DNA of 64,000 bases, taken from assembly GCF_003591655.1 (NCBI RefSeq), contig NZ_QVRA01000006.1:1-64000 (forward strand). Reading direction: 5' to 3'. Below, piece by piece: positions 15,428 through 26,102 of the stretch. The translations under genes were made by a program, and so were the position numbers. This DNA is from Sphingobium terrigena (GTDB taxonomy: Bacteria; Pseudomonadota; Alphaproteobacteria; Sphingomonadales; Sphingomonadaceae). A model generated the notes under the pieces. That model did no database searches. It was not told the origin of the DNA and saw only the letters and a list, made by a program, of their open reading frames with translations. How positions within the stretch are numbered: the first letter of the stretch is position 1; every line of letters begins with the position of its first letter.

Positions 15428-16401
15428 GGGTGCGCTACTCCAGGGGCAGGGGCGGATGCGTTTTGCAATGTCACCCCATGGGCGGGAGCGGCGTCGGCTA
15501 CCTTACCCGCATCGGTGACGCCAGAAGCGCGAAGTTTCGCGACGACATCGGCCATTGCAGTCGAGTTTGTAGGCGATGCTAACCGGCTCTCGACAACATG
15601 CTCCGTGGATGCTGCTGCATTATCAATGCCTCGTTCCACCTTCGCTTTTATGGAATCCAATTCCCTGTCAGTGAAGGACGCACGATCCTGCTGTACAAAG
15701 GCTTTCACGGCATCCATCGGATTATCGGGATGCGCGGCCAGCAGGACGTCGATTTCGGCGTCTGATTTGCCCTTGGAGCGCATGATAGCGCGCAGATCGT
15801 CGCGCATGTTCTCATCGAATTTCGATACGTCCTTGCCGTCGCGAATCATCCCGGCGCGCAGAGCGGCGGTGCTGGCGGCGAGTTCGTCCACGCGACGCAT
15901 TAGCGCGGGATCGGCGCTGCCGCCATGCACGGCCAGGTCCACGGCCTGCCCATAGGCCGCGCCGCTGGCTTTGAGCGCGCCTTCCGGCCCGCCCTCGGCG
16001 ATCCCGGCATCATGCTGTTTGCGGCGATCTTCCTCGCGCTGGCGGTAGCCATCGCGATCGGCGTCGCTCTCGAATTGCAGCAGGCCGTCATACTGGCGCA
16101 GGTCGCGCATGAAGGCGGTTGCCTGCGATTGCGCCCGGCTGGCCAGTGCCGCGCCTTCGCCGTCCGCGCCGTGGGCGGCGGTGCGGGCTTCCTGCACGGC
16201 GCTCTGGCTTTGCGCAACGGCGGCGACAATCTCGTTGCGCAGGGCGGCAAGCGCGGTCGGGCTGGCCGTGCCGATCTGTTGGCGCAACTGCGTGATGTTG
16301 TGGAGTTGGGTTTGCGCGGTGACGGCGTCGCCGCCGCTGCGCATCAACGCGGCAATGGCCGTTTCCAGATCGAATTGCGCGACCACCAATTGCCCGACCA
16401 T
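15424..16401 (-). CDS. Hypothetical Ala/Gln/Asp-rich coiled-coil protein
   Basis: 325 residues, mostly predicted helix, with heptad-like stretches (LRNEIVAAVAQSQSAVQEARTAAH; DELAASTAALRAGM) and a Pro/Ala-rich tail. No signal peptide or membrane helix. It faces the secreted-protein gene tail to tail. No enzyme motif is visible. Similar long helical proteins occur on sphingomonad mobile elements, but I cannot name a family. Confidence 0.55.
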   Translation of the reverse strand: MVGQLVVAQFDLETAIAALMRSGGDAVTAQTQLHNITQLRQQIGTASPTALAALRNEIVAAVAQSQSAVQEARTAAHGADGEGAALASRAQSQATAFMRDLRQYDGLLQFESDADRDGYRQREEDRRKQHDAGIAEGGPEGALKASGAAYGQAVDLAVHGGSADPALMRRVDELAASTAALRAGMIRDGKDVSKFDENMRDDLRAIMRSKGKSDAEIDVLLAAHPDNPMDAVKAFVQQDRASFTDRELDSIKAKVERGIDNAAASTEHVVESRLASPTNSTAMADVVAKLRASGVTDAGKVADAAPAHGVTLQNASAPAPGVAHP

Positions 16402-16560
16402 GGCAAGGCGCTCGCTAGCGAGCGGGTCATCCGAAGGCGGATGACCCGGCCCTGAAACTGTGATCTGGGCGTCTATAGTTTACCTGTATAGTGCTTCGCG
16501 TGTGCGTGAACCTGCCCACAGGATACACGCGAAACCGCTAAAAATTGGTTAATATATCCC

Positions 16561-16592
16561 TAACGGCCCAAGGCGCATGCCCTGGGCCGTTA
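16561..16592. terminator. Hairpin downstream of the methyltransferase gene
   Basis: TAACGGCCCA (16561-16570) pairs perfectly with TGGGCCGTTA (16583-16592). It lies 7 nt beyond the methyltransferase stop. The T-rich tract (ATTTTT on the minus strand) is about 20 nt downstream, so termination may be weak. Confidence 0.55.
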
Positions 16593-16598
16593 TCGCCG

Positions 16599-17273
16599 CT
16601 ATTCGGGATTGCCCGCCAAGCGGCGGCGGGCGGTGTTGGCATGGGCGGTGTCCAGTTCGATACCAATGCCATGGCGGCCAAGGCTGCGCGCGGCCTCCAG
16701 TGTTGTGCCGGACCCGCAAAACGGATCGAGGACGGTGCCACCCATCGGACATAGACTGCCGATCAGCGGCAGCATGGCTTCGACCGGTTTCTGGGTGGGG
16801 TGCAGCACGTTGCCGGTATAGGGGAACGGAATGACATCCGGCACCGGCTGGCTGGGATGGACCGGACGGCCCTTGGTCAGCAGGTAGGCGCATTCGTGCT
16901 GGGCGCGCAGATGCCCGACATGCGACGCATAGCGTTTGGTGAAAACGATATGGCCCACGGGCCGGAAACCTGCCGCGCGCCACGCAGCGAGGAACAGGTC
17001 GGCATTCGCCCAGCCATAGAAGCTCACGCAGTAGCTGTTCGGTGTGAGCAACCGATACATCTGCGCGAAGGCTGGGACCAGCCAATCGGCATTGTTGTCG
17101 TTGGCGATCGTGCGCCCGGTTCGGTCGCGGTAGCGGCACAGATAGGGCGGATCGGTGAGGATGAAATCCACCGACGCATCGGGCATCGCCCGCATGACTG
17201 CGACGCAATCGCCGGTGATGATGCGATGGCGGGGAATCTCCCCGCCATCGGTACGTTGGGGATGCTGGCTCAT
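16599..17273 (-). CDS. Solitary DNA methyltransferase (DPPY type)
   Basis: 224 residues. The catalytic motif IV is TDPPY and comes before the SAM-binding motif I VLDPFCGSGTT at the C-terminal end, the order of the beta class of DNA amino-methyltransferases. The start at 17273 (MSQHPQRTDGG) overlaps the upstream gene stop by 4 nt. No restriction endonuclease lies next to it. Such orphan enzymes on mobile elements are thought to mask sites from host restriction. Target sequence cannot be read from here. Confidence 0.88.
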   Translation of the reverse strand: MSQHPQRTDGGEIPRHRIITGDCVAVMRAMPDASVDFILTDPPYLCRYRDRTGRTIANDNNADWLVPAFAQMYRLLTPNSYCVSFYGWANADLFLAAWRAAGFRPVGHIVFTKRYASHVGHLRAQHECAYLLTKGRPVHPSQPVPDVIPFPYTGNVLHPTQKPVEAMLPLIGSLCPMGGTVLDPFCGSGTTLEAARSLGRHGIGIELDTAHANTARRRLAGNPE

Positions 17274-17479
17274 TGCTGGCCTCCCTCGATGCGCTCTGTG
17301 ATCGCGCGCATGACAATCCGGCCGGTGAGTGGCAGGGCGTCGTACTGGAGCGAAAAGCCCTCGCCGTCGCGGTTGGGCCACGCGGCCCCGATGGACGTCC
17401 AGTTGGCACTCTTGCCTTTGCCGGTGACGAGGAAAAGACGATGGGTCGGTTTGGCGGGGGTGGTGGATTGGTTGGTCAT
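17270..17479 (-). CDS. Small hypothetical protein upstream of the methyltransferase
   Basis: 69 residues (MTNQSTTPAKPTHRLFLVTGKGKSANWTSIGAAW...). The sequence reads like a small beta-strand protein of the DUF736-like group found on plasmids (KGKSANWTSIGAAWPN, DALPLTGRIVMR). Ribosome site GGAG precedes the ATG. Co-transcribed with the methyltransferase by a 4-nt overlap. Confidence 0.6.
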   Translation of the reverse strand: MTNQSTTPAKPTHRLFLVTGKGKSANWTSIGAAWPNRDGEGFSLQYDALPLTGRIVMRAITERIEGGQQ

Positions 17480-17985
17480 GGTTGGCTCCTTGGTTGTGCC
17501 CCCGGCCTACCCGGTGGCTTCGTGGGAGCCGTTCGCGGCAGGCCATCGAGCCGTCCGGTCAAGGTCGCGCCAGCGCCCGACAGGGGCGAACCTGCACAAC
17601 CCCGGGCTTGATCCGGGGGCGGAAGGGAGCGCCTTGACCGGCGGCGGGACTGCCGCATCGCTCCTCCACAAGAAGCCCTCCGATAGGTTGGTGGTACGGC
17701 CATGGGGCGCGTGGCCTGCTGCCGCCTCCGCCAATCCGCATGGCGTACTGCGTCATTAAGGCTGGGCAGGATCGTCATGGTTGCCTCCGGCCATGCCCCT
17801 TCGTGAAAGGCGTGGGATGCGGGCGGTATCGCCGACCGCGCACCCCGGAAAAGGCTCCTCGCTTCCTGCGTGCAGCAGCGGCCCGCTGGCGCGGCTGGCG
17901 GCCTGTGTCCGTGGCGCTGGTCCGGTCGGCGGTTCTGCCCTCGTCCACGCGCAATCCCGCGCGGGGCGCAACCGGGGAGGAACCC
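17480..17985. other. Non-coding stretch
   Basis: About 500 nt of very GC-rich sequence. Several open frames cross it, but none has both coding character and a convincing start; a minus-strand frame from 17778 has GGAGG upstream, yet its C-terminal half is low-complexity Arg/Pro. It may hold a short leader gene or regulatory sequence. Confidence 0.3.
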
Positions 17986-18081
17986 ATGACGACCACCATC
18001 ATCCTGCTTACCATCAACAGCATCGCCCAACTGATGGCGGCAGTGGCGCAGTTGGTGACGGCGCTGGACCGGAGGCGATGA
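17986..18081 (+). CDS. 31-residue hydrophobic peptide
   Basis: MTTTIILLTINSIAQLMAA... is a single hydrophobic helix ending in DRRR, so a one-pass membrane peptide is plausible. The ATG at 17986 follows a very good GGGGAGG ribosome site with 6 nt spacing, the main reason to call it. It could resemble small toxin or membrane-modulator peptides, but no antitoxin is visible. Confidence 0.4.
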   Translation: MTTTIILLTINSIAQLMAAVAQLVTALDRRR

Positions 18082-18113
18082 AGCCCCGGCGTAGCTATAG
18101 CAGGATTGCTTCG

Positions 18114-18881
18114 TTAGGAATCCGCGTAGGCAAGTGGAGATGCGGCTAGTTCTGCCGCCATGTGAAGCAAGTTGATTGACGATCCGGCTTTGCAGGCCAG
18201 ATAGAGTTCCGTCCCGTGGCCATAGATGCTGGGACTGTCGATCTGCGCATATTCAAACTCATGCTTGGCGCACCATTCCGCCATCTCGCTTTTTCGGCGA
18301 TCTGCACGCCCCGGATATGGCTCCGTGGAAAGCACAAATTTCTTGTTGGCAGGATGATACCAGCGCTGATCGTGATCGGCGATGGGTGGCCGGTTGTCAT
18401 AATCGCTTCGCGGATAGCAACGATTCGAGCGTGACGGGCGTAGTCCGGTGATTTCCATAAATTGCAGGGCGCGCGCCGCTCTACGGAGGCGGCGCTGGGC
18501 ATATTCCGGATTATCTTCCAGATAGCTGCCAATGTGAAGATTGATCGTTCCTTCGTCAGCCACATCGCAGCCGCCGAAATAGCCACGCAGGTAATGCGGC
18601 TTGAGCAACTGCGTTGCTGGCTGAGCAAGTGAAACGGTCAGCACTTCTGTACCGCTTTCGCCTGTTTTAGAGTTCCGCCACCATTGCCGCAACAAAACGG
18701 AAAATGAAGGGACGATAGGGTCGGACTGATTTGCAGCCTTGTGGACTGCGTCCTTGAAGTTGGCGAAGCCTCTTTTGGCGGCGACCAGGTCAAGAGCGAT
18801 GTGCAACTTGCACCCTTGCTCACGGGCGAGCTGCTTGGCTCGCCGCTTCATATTGTCGAATGAAAGATTCTGCGATGCCAT
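18114..18881 (-). CDS. Hypothetical protein, possibly DUF5623 family
   Basis: 255 residues. The N-terminal 50 residues (MKRRAKQLAREQGCKLHIALDLVAAKRGFANFKDAVH) are a short helical module of the kind seen in proteins labelled DUF5623 or glyoxalase-like on mobile elements; the family name is from memory. The rest has many aromatic residues and a YGHGTELYLACKAG strand near the end. No catalytic motif identified. Confidence 0.5.
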   Translation of the reverse strand: MASQNLSFDNMKRRAKQLAREQGCKLHIALDLVAAKRGFANFKDAVHKAANQSDPIVPSFSVLLRQWWRNSKTGESGTEVLTVSLAQPATQLLKPHYLRGYFGGCDVADEGTINLHIGSYLEDNPEYAQRRLRRAARALQFMEITGLRPSRSNRCYPRSDYDNRPPIADHDQRWYHPANKKFVLSTEPYPGRADRRKSEMAEWCAKHEFEYAQIDSPSIYGHGTELYLACKAGSSINLLHMAAELAASPLAYADS

Positions 18882-19231
18882 GTCCGTGCTCCTACGGCAT
18901 CGGGATAACGTCGCCTGCTACCGTTGGCCCATGCCGTCAAAGTACGGGATGGTCGATCAACATAACGGTGTCGGTTACGACTTTGCTACAGCAGGCGGAA
19001 GGCCACCGTCTTTGGCCTTCGACGCATATGCCATGATCTGAATCTATCGGCAAGTGAGTGAATGTTATCTGGCGATGGCTGCGTCCCGTCCGGGTCGCTT
19101 ATGGCCACCATGCCTGCGGTATCTTCGGCATTTCGTGCAGCGGAAAAGCAAGCCGTGTGGTTGCCGATTTTCCGCTGGATGCATGACCTCGCCCCTGTGC
19201 AGGGGGCTATGAGGATCATGCAAGAATTGGA
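18882..19231. other. Non-coding stretch with a hairpin
   Basis: No gene seen in 350 nt between the 18114 gene and tRNA-Leu. GAAGGCCA (18998-19005) and TGGCCTTC (19013-19020) form an 8-bp hairpin without a clear T-run. The segment downstream of the tRNA could contain its terminator. Confidence 0.4.
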
Positions 19232-19316
19232 TGGTGCGGGCGGTCGGAATCGAACCGACACTCCTTGCGGAACTGGATTTTGAATCCAGCGCGTCTACCA
19301 GTTTCACCACGCCCGC
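19232..19316 (-). tRNA. tRNA-Leu(CAA), complete, inside the element
   Basis: 85 nt with encoded CCA. Read on the minus strand: acceptor GCGGGCG, D-arm TGGTAGACGC, anticodon stem CTGGA/TCCAG around loop TTCAAAA (anticodon CAA), a variable arm TTCCGCAAGGAG, and T-arm TCGGTTCGATTCCGA. All stems pair. A promoter lies upstream at 19350-19355 (TTGCAC), 16 nt, 19328-19333 (TATAGG). Its anticodon stem differs from the tRNA fragment at 20779, so it is a separate gene, not a product of simple duplication. Confidence 0.93.
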
Positions 19317-19327
19317 GACGGGAGAAG

Positions 19328-19355
19328 CCTATAGCGGTTGCTTCGCAAGGTGCAA
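19328..19355 (-). promoter_or_regulatory. Promoter of the element-borne tRNA-Leu
   Basis: TTGCAC (19355-19350) and TATAGG (19333-19328) on the minus strand, separated by 16 nt, end 12 nt before the mature 5' end of the tRNA. Confidence 0.5.
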
Positions 19356-19393
19356 CAAGAATGACGCCGGAAATCCGTGAAAATGGGGAGCAA

Positions 19394-20668
19394 TCACTTC
19401 GCTTTACGACGCCCAGTTTGCTTAGGCTTTGCTCGCCGGACGTTGATGGCTGCGGCGTCGATGTTGTTTTTCAGGTGCCGTCCGTAGAACTTTTCGATCA
19501 TCTCCACACTGGTCCGGCAATTTTTTGCGACCTGATAAATGTCGGCGTTTTCCAAGAGGCGAAGGCAGATATAGGTGTGGCGCAGGCTGTAGCAGGTGCG
19601 GATATGGCCATCCCGGTCGAACTTGAGGTTCAACTCGTCCAGCACCGTATTCATCAATTCGCGGGGAGTCTTCCCGAAAATCCGTTCGGTCGGCTTCAAC
19701 TGCTTGCGCTTTCGCACCCGCTCGAACGGTAACACGGCACCGGGCATGGATTTGCAATAGCCCACCCCGCGCTTGCCGCGCACCTCTATCTCAAGAATGC
19801 GCTCACCGGTGGCTTCGTCTTTCACGACGGTCACGTCCCGCAGTTCCAGCCGGGCAGACTCATCGGGACGGAGGCCGGTATTGCCCATGAACAGCACGTA
19901 GTCGTGGAATGTCTCGCAGACTTCGCGCCAACGCTCCTTGGGCGGATTCTTCGCCCGCTCCCGCGTTGCCTCATAGAGCATCTTATACTCGTCCGGCGAA
20001 AACCACGCGCGATGCTCGACCTTGCCCGAACTTTTATAGGGGGCAGACATATCCGGCAACGCGGTGATCCATCCCTTGCGATTCGCCGTCTTTAGCACCT
20101 GCCGCAGCGTGACGATCTCGCCATGAAGCGTGGCGCGCGCGGGCCGCTTGGGCTTCCCTGTTTTTGGATCAAGGCGAGAGGTCTGCCGATGGACCCGGTA
20201 TTCTTGCACCAGCCCCGCCGTGATTTCGGATACCGGACGGTCGGCAAAGAATGGCAGAAGATGTACCCGGATATGATCCGACTTCTGCGCGACGTAATCG
20301 ACGTTGCGTTCGCCCTGCGTGATGATTTCATATTCAGCAAGGAACGCCTCGGTCGCCTGACGGAATGTCGGCGTAGATGGCGTTCGCGTTCGCCGCCTTA
20401 CAGGCGGCGCGTCGGTGCCGACGACAGGTTGCTGGACAGGCCTGTCCAGCAATAGGGATTCTCCGCCGCGCCTGCGGCGTCGTTCTTCGACATAGCGTTC
20501 CAGATACCAGTCATGGGCAAACTGCTTGGCCAGTACCAAGCTTTCTTCCTTGGTCGTTTGCCGATGATTGCGGCTGCCCATGTAGGTGGAGCATTGCCAA
20601 AAGCGGCTGCCTTCACGTCGATAAACATGAAGCTTTCCATCCATTAAACTGTGCGTTTCCACGGGCAT
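19394..20668 (-). CDS. Tyrosine site-specific integrase
   Basis: 424 residues from the ATG at 20668, which has GGAGGT 6 nt upstream (an ATG at 20695 is less well placed). The middle has a SAM-like core-binding region (TFRQATEAFLAEYEIITQGERNVDY). The C-terminal catalytic domain shows TGLRPDESARLELRD (Arg), the catalytic Lys region, HTYICLRLLENADIYQVAKNC and an ending MIEKFYGRHL with the nucleophile Tyr. It is adjacent to a split tRNA-Leu, as for integrases that use tRNA genes as attachment sites. Confidence 0.9.
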   Translation of the reverse strand: MPVETHSLMDGKLHVYRREGSRFWQCSTYMGSRNHRQTTKEESLVLAKQFAHDWYLERYVEERRRRRGGESLLLDRPVQQPVVGTDAPPVRRRTRTPSTPTFRQATEAFLAEYEIITQGERNVDYVAQKSDHIRVHLLPFFADRPVSEITAGLVQEYRVHRQTSRLDPKTGKPKRPARATLHGEIVTLRQVLKTANRKGWITALPDMSAPYKSSGKVEHRAWFSPDEYKMLYEATRERAKNPPKERWREVCETFHDYVLFMGNTGLRPDESARLELRDVTVVKDEATGERILEIEVRGKRGVGYCKSMPGAVLPFERVRKRKQLKPTERIFGKTPRELMNTVLDELNLKFDRDGHIRTCYSLRHTYICLRLLENADIYQVAKNCRTSVEMIEKFYGRHLKNNIDAAAINVRRAKPKQTGRRKAK

Positions 20669-20778
20669 GTCCCACCTCCAAAGTGTGTAAGACATGTGTA
20701 AGGATAACTGGCGCGGCTAACTTTGTCAAAGTCATTGAATTAATTGCTATTTTTGCTTTGTTTTTCAGCACTAACCCG

Positions 20779-20818
20779 ATTTTGAGTCCGGCGCGTCTAC
20801 CAGTTTCACCACGCCCGC
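20779..20818 (-). other. Severed 5' half of a host tRNA-Leu(CAA); right attachment site (attR)
   Basis: Minus-strand positions 20818 to 20779 read as the acceptor strand, D-arm and anticodon stem-loop of a tRNA-Leu. The first 28 nt are identical to the complete tRNA at 19232, but the anticodon arm reads CCGGACTCAAAATC and the partner stem strand is missing. The break falls just after the anticodon loop, at shared core TCAAAATC. To the right lies chromosomal DNA with zwf; to the left lies the integrase gene. Confidence 0.75.
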
Positions 20819-21048
20819 ACGGCCTGGGTGCCGCCAAATGACAAAATCCTTGCCCCCCGTCCAGCCGAAAATCAGTCCGGGCGATAATCAGCGGCCATCC
20901 AACCCCGCCCGCCCGATTTTCGCTGCACCACAGCAGAGCCGTTGCAGCATCGCTGCCGGAACGATAGCCTCCTTGCGCTATCATCCGCGTGCGCTATAAG
21001 GGCGTCATCGTGCAGATATAGATATGTTCAACGGAAAAGGACCATCCT

Positions 21049-22504
21049 TTGACCGAATCGTCTGCTACGTTCCTGTTATTCGGCGCCACCGGTGATCTTG
21101 CGCGGCGCATGATCTTCCCATCGCTCTACAATCTCCTGTCCGACGGGCTGCTGCCCGACGACTTTCTGATTGTCGCCTCCGGCCGGTCGGAGATGGACGA
21201 TGATGCCTTCCGCGATGATGTCGACGCGGCGTTGCATCAATTTCTCAGCCCCGACCGCTACGACCCGCAAGTTGCCGCCACCTTCCGCACGATCATCTGT
21301 TATCAGCCTGTCGAGGCGGGCAACGCCGCCCAGTTCGCGGCGCTCGCAGACCGGATCGACGGGCGGCTGGAACGCGGCCTGTCCGTCTATCTCTCCACCC
21401 CCCCGTCCCTGTTTGCACCGACCGCGCAAGGTCTGGCGGATGCTGGCCTCATCACGCCCAAAACCCGGATCGCCATGGAAAAGCCGATCGGCAAGGATCT
21501 CGCTTCCTCCAAACAGGTCAATGACGGCATCGGTGCGCTGTTCGCCGAGGATCAGATTTTCCGCGTCGACCATTATCTGGGCAAGGAAACCGTCCAGAAC
21601 CTGCTGGCGCTGCGCTTTGGCAATCTGATGTTCGAGCCGTTGTGGAACGCCACCGGAATCGACCATGTCCAGATCACGGTGGGCGAAACCGTGGGCCTCG
21701 AAGGCCGCGTCTCTTATTATGACGGCGTCGGCGCGCTGCGCGACATGGTGCAGAACCATATGCTCCAGATCCTCTCGATCATCGCCATGGAACCCCCCGC
21801 CCGCATGGACCCGACATCGGTGCGCGATGAGAAGGTGAAGGCGCTGCGCTCGCTCCGCCCGATGACCGCCGAAACGGTCAAGACGCATAGCGTCCGCGGC
21901 CAATATACGCCGGGTGCAGTCGGCGGGCAGATCGTCACCGGCTATGCCGATGAACTGGGCCAGCCATCGACCACAGAAACCTTTGTCGCGATCAAGGCGC
22001 ATATCGACAATTGGCGCTGGCAGGGCGTTCCGTTCTACCTGCGCACCGGCAAGCGGATGCCCGCCCGCCAGTCCGAAATCATGATCCAGTTCAAGCCGGT
22101 CCGCCACTCCATCTTCGGCCGCGACGGCCATGGATCGGGCCTTGAATCCAACACGCTCGTCATCCGCCTCCAGCCCGAAGAATATATCCGCCTGACCATC
22201 ATGTCGAAGCGGCCGGGCCTGGAACGGCAGGTGCATCTGGAGGAGGTCGCGCTCGACGTCTCGCTCACCGCTGCCTTTGCCGGGCAGCGCCGCCGCATCG
22301 CCTATGAACGGCTGATCCTCGACCTGCTGGCAGGCGACGCCACCCTGTTCGTCCGCCGGGACGAGGTGGAGGCGCAATGGGCGTTTATCGACTCGATCAT
22401 CGACGGGTGGAAAGAGGCGAACATGAAGCCCGCCCCCTATTCCTCCGGCAACTGGGGTCCATCCTCGGCCATTGCCCTTATCGAACGTGACGGAGCCAGC
22501 TGGC

Positions 22505-22512
<8 letters not shown>
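21049..22512 (+). CDS. zwf: Glucose-6-phosphate 1-dehydrogenase
   Basis: 487 residues, normal length. It oxidises glucose-6-phosphate to 6-phosphogluconolactone with NAD(P)+. The nucleotide loop [10 protein letters not shown] is at 12-21, and [13 protein letters not shown] is the substrate-binding signature with the catalytic His. It opens the Entner-Doudoroff operon; a lactonase gene (pgl) is not in the cluster. The likely start is TTG at 21049, after AAAAGGA. The stop overlaps the edd start by 8 nt. Confidence 0.96.
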
Positions 22513-24331
<1,819 letters not shown>

Positions 24332-24350
24332 CCCTAACCTCTATCATCCC

Positions 24351-24407
24351 CGCGAAAGCGGGGACCCATCTCCCGAGCTTGCGGTTTCAGCCGTTGGCGG
24401 AGACGAC
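24351..24407. repeat. Degenerate family-A palindromic repeat
   Basis: A copy of the family with arms CCCCGCGAAAGCGGGGACCCA. It lies between edd and glk, with a decayed right half. Related full copies are at 50383, 60607 and 63452. Confidence 0.6.
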
Positions 24408-24436
24408 AATAAGAATATGTTTTGAGGCGCCTGACC

Positions 24437-25411
24437 ATGACCAACATCATCGCCGCCGACATTGGCGGCACCAATGCCCGCTTCGCGCGCGCCTCGCTCG
24501 ACGATCGCGGTGTGCCGACGCTCGGCACCGTGCGCAAATATAAGGTCGCCGACTATCCCAGCCTGCAAGCCTGCTGGGCCGCCTTCACGCAGGATGAAGC
24601 CGACAGCGGCGAAGGCGACCTGCCCGACGCCGTCTCGATAGCCTTTGCCACCGCCATCGGCCGCGAGGTCATCAAGCTCACCAACTCCAGCTGGGTCGTC
24701 CGTGCCGATACGCTGGCCGACGATCTGGGCGTCCGCACCGTCAAGCTGGTCAATGATTTCGAGGCGGTCGCCCACGCCGTCTCCCGCCTGCCGGACGAAA
24801 ATCTCCCTTTGCTGTTCGGCGAGGACCGCCCCTTCCCCCGCGACGGCGGCGTCACCATCCTTGGCCCCGGCACCGGGCTTGGCGTCGCGATGATCGCCTA
24901 TGACAATGGCCATCCCCATGTCATCGCAACCGAAGGCGGCCATCTCGACTTCGCCCCGCTCGACCAGTTGGAAGAAAAAATCCTCGCCTATCTGCGCGAC
25001 AAATTCCTCCGCGTCTCGACCGAGCGGATCGTGTCCGGGCCGGGCCTCAACTATATCTACAAGGCGATGGCGACCATCGGTCATGACCGGGTCATGCTGA
25101 TGGAGGACCCCGAATTGTGGCAGGCGGCGCTGGAGGATAGCGATCCTTTCGCCCGCGCCGCGCTCGAACGCTTCTGCCTCTGCTACGGATCGGTCGCGGG
25201 CGATCTCGCGCTCGCCCATGGTCCCCATGCCGTGGTGCTGGCCGGTGGTCTGACCCAGCGGATGCGCGACTTTCTGCCGCACAGCGGCTTCCACACCCGT
25301 TTCAAGGCCAAGGGCCGGTTCGAAAGCCTGATGGCCTCGGTCCCGATCCGTATGGCCATCCACGACGAAATCGGCCTGTTCGGGGCCGCCGCCGCCTTTA
25401 GGGAGCAATAA
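24437..25411 (+). CDS. glk: Glucokinase
   Basis: 324 residues from ATG 24437. It phosphorylates glucose with ATP. It shows the Glk-family ATP and sugar motifs: ADIGGTNARFA at the start, VNDFEAVA, GPGTGLGVAMI, and EGGHLDF with the catalytic region. It supplies glucose-6-phosphate to Zwf from its place in the same cluster. The gene ends 2 nt before eda. Confidence 0.95.
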   Translation: MTNIIAADIGGTNARFARASLDDRGVPTLGTVRKYKVADYPSLQACWAAFTQDEADSGEGDLPDAVSIAFATAIGREVIKLTNSSWVVRADTLADDLGVRTVKLVNDFEAVAHAVSRLPDENLPLLFGEDRPFPRDGGVTILGPGTGLGVAMIAYDNGHPHVIATEGGHLDFAPLDQLEEKILAYLRDKFLRVSTERIVSGPGLNYIYKAMATIGHDRVMLMEDPELWQAALEDSDPFARAALERFCLCYGSVAGDLALAHGPHAVVLAGGLTQRMRDFLPHSGFHTRFKAKGRFESLMASVPIRMAIHDEIGLFGAAAAFREQ

Positions 25412-25413
25412 GC

Positions 25414-26037
25414 ATGAGCAAATTGACCGTCGAAAAAGTGATGGGCCTCGCCCCGGTGATCCCGGTGCTGGTGGTCGACCGGGTCGAGGACGCCCTCACC
25501 ATCGCCCGCGCCCTCGTCGCCGGTGGCCTGCCCGCGCTCGAAGTCACGCTGCGCACCCCCGCCGCGCTCGACGTGATCCGCGAAATGAGCCAGGTCGAAG
25601 GGGCCGTGGTCGGCGCAGGCACCGTCCTCAACCCCGAACAGCTCGACGCCGCGATGGAGGCAGGCGCCCGCTTCATCGTCAGCCCCGGCCTCACCAAGCC
25701 ATTGGGCAAGGCCGCGATTGCCGCCAAAATCCCCTTCCTGCCCGGCACCGCCACGGCGGGCGACATCATGCGCGGCATGGATATGGGCCTCACCCATTTC
25801 AAATTCTTCCCCGCCGAAACATCGGGCGGCTTGCCAGCACTGAAAGCCCTCGCCGCGCCGCTCCACACCGCCCGCTTCTGCCCCACCGGCGGCATCACGC
25901 TCAAAAGCGCCCCGGAGTGGCTGGCCCAGCCCTTCATCAAATGCGTCGGCGGCAGCTGGGTCGTGCCCAAGGGTCCGGTCGATGGCGCAAAGATCGAGGA
26001 ACTCGCCCGCGCCGCCGCCGCCCTGCCGCGCGGATAA
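25414..26037 (+). CDS. eda: KDPG/KHG aldolase (2-dehydro-3-deoxy-phosphogluconate aldolase)
   Basis: 207 residues. It splits KDPG into pyruvate and glyceraldehyde-3-phosphate, the last step of the Entner-Doudoroff route. LEVTLRT carries the catalytic Glu, and FKFFPAE has the Schiff-base Lys. GGITLKSAPEW closes the barrel. The last gene of the zwf-edd-glk-eda operon. Confidence 0.96.
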   Translation: MSKLTVEKVMGLAPVIPVLVVDRVEDALTIARALVAGGLPALEVTLRTPAALDVIREMSQVEGAVVGAGTVLNPEQLDAAMEAGARFIVSPGLTKPLGKAAIAAKIPFLPGTATAGDIMRGMDMGLTHFKFFPAETSGGLPALKALAAPLHTARFCPTGGITLKSAPEWLAQPFIKCVGGSWVVPKGPVDGAKIEELARAAAALPRG

Positions 26038-26102
26038 AAGTGGGCGGATGACGTAGGGCGGGGCCATTGCGCCCCGCCACATCGCGCCCTAGATGGAACG
26101 CC

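Noticed and set aside
17476..17778. Possible 100-codon minus-strand gene with a GGAGG leader
   Set aside because: Only the first 25 residues look like protein; the rest is low-complexity Arg/Pro/Gly.
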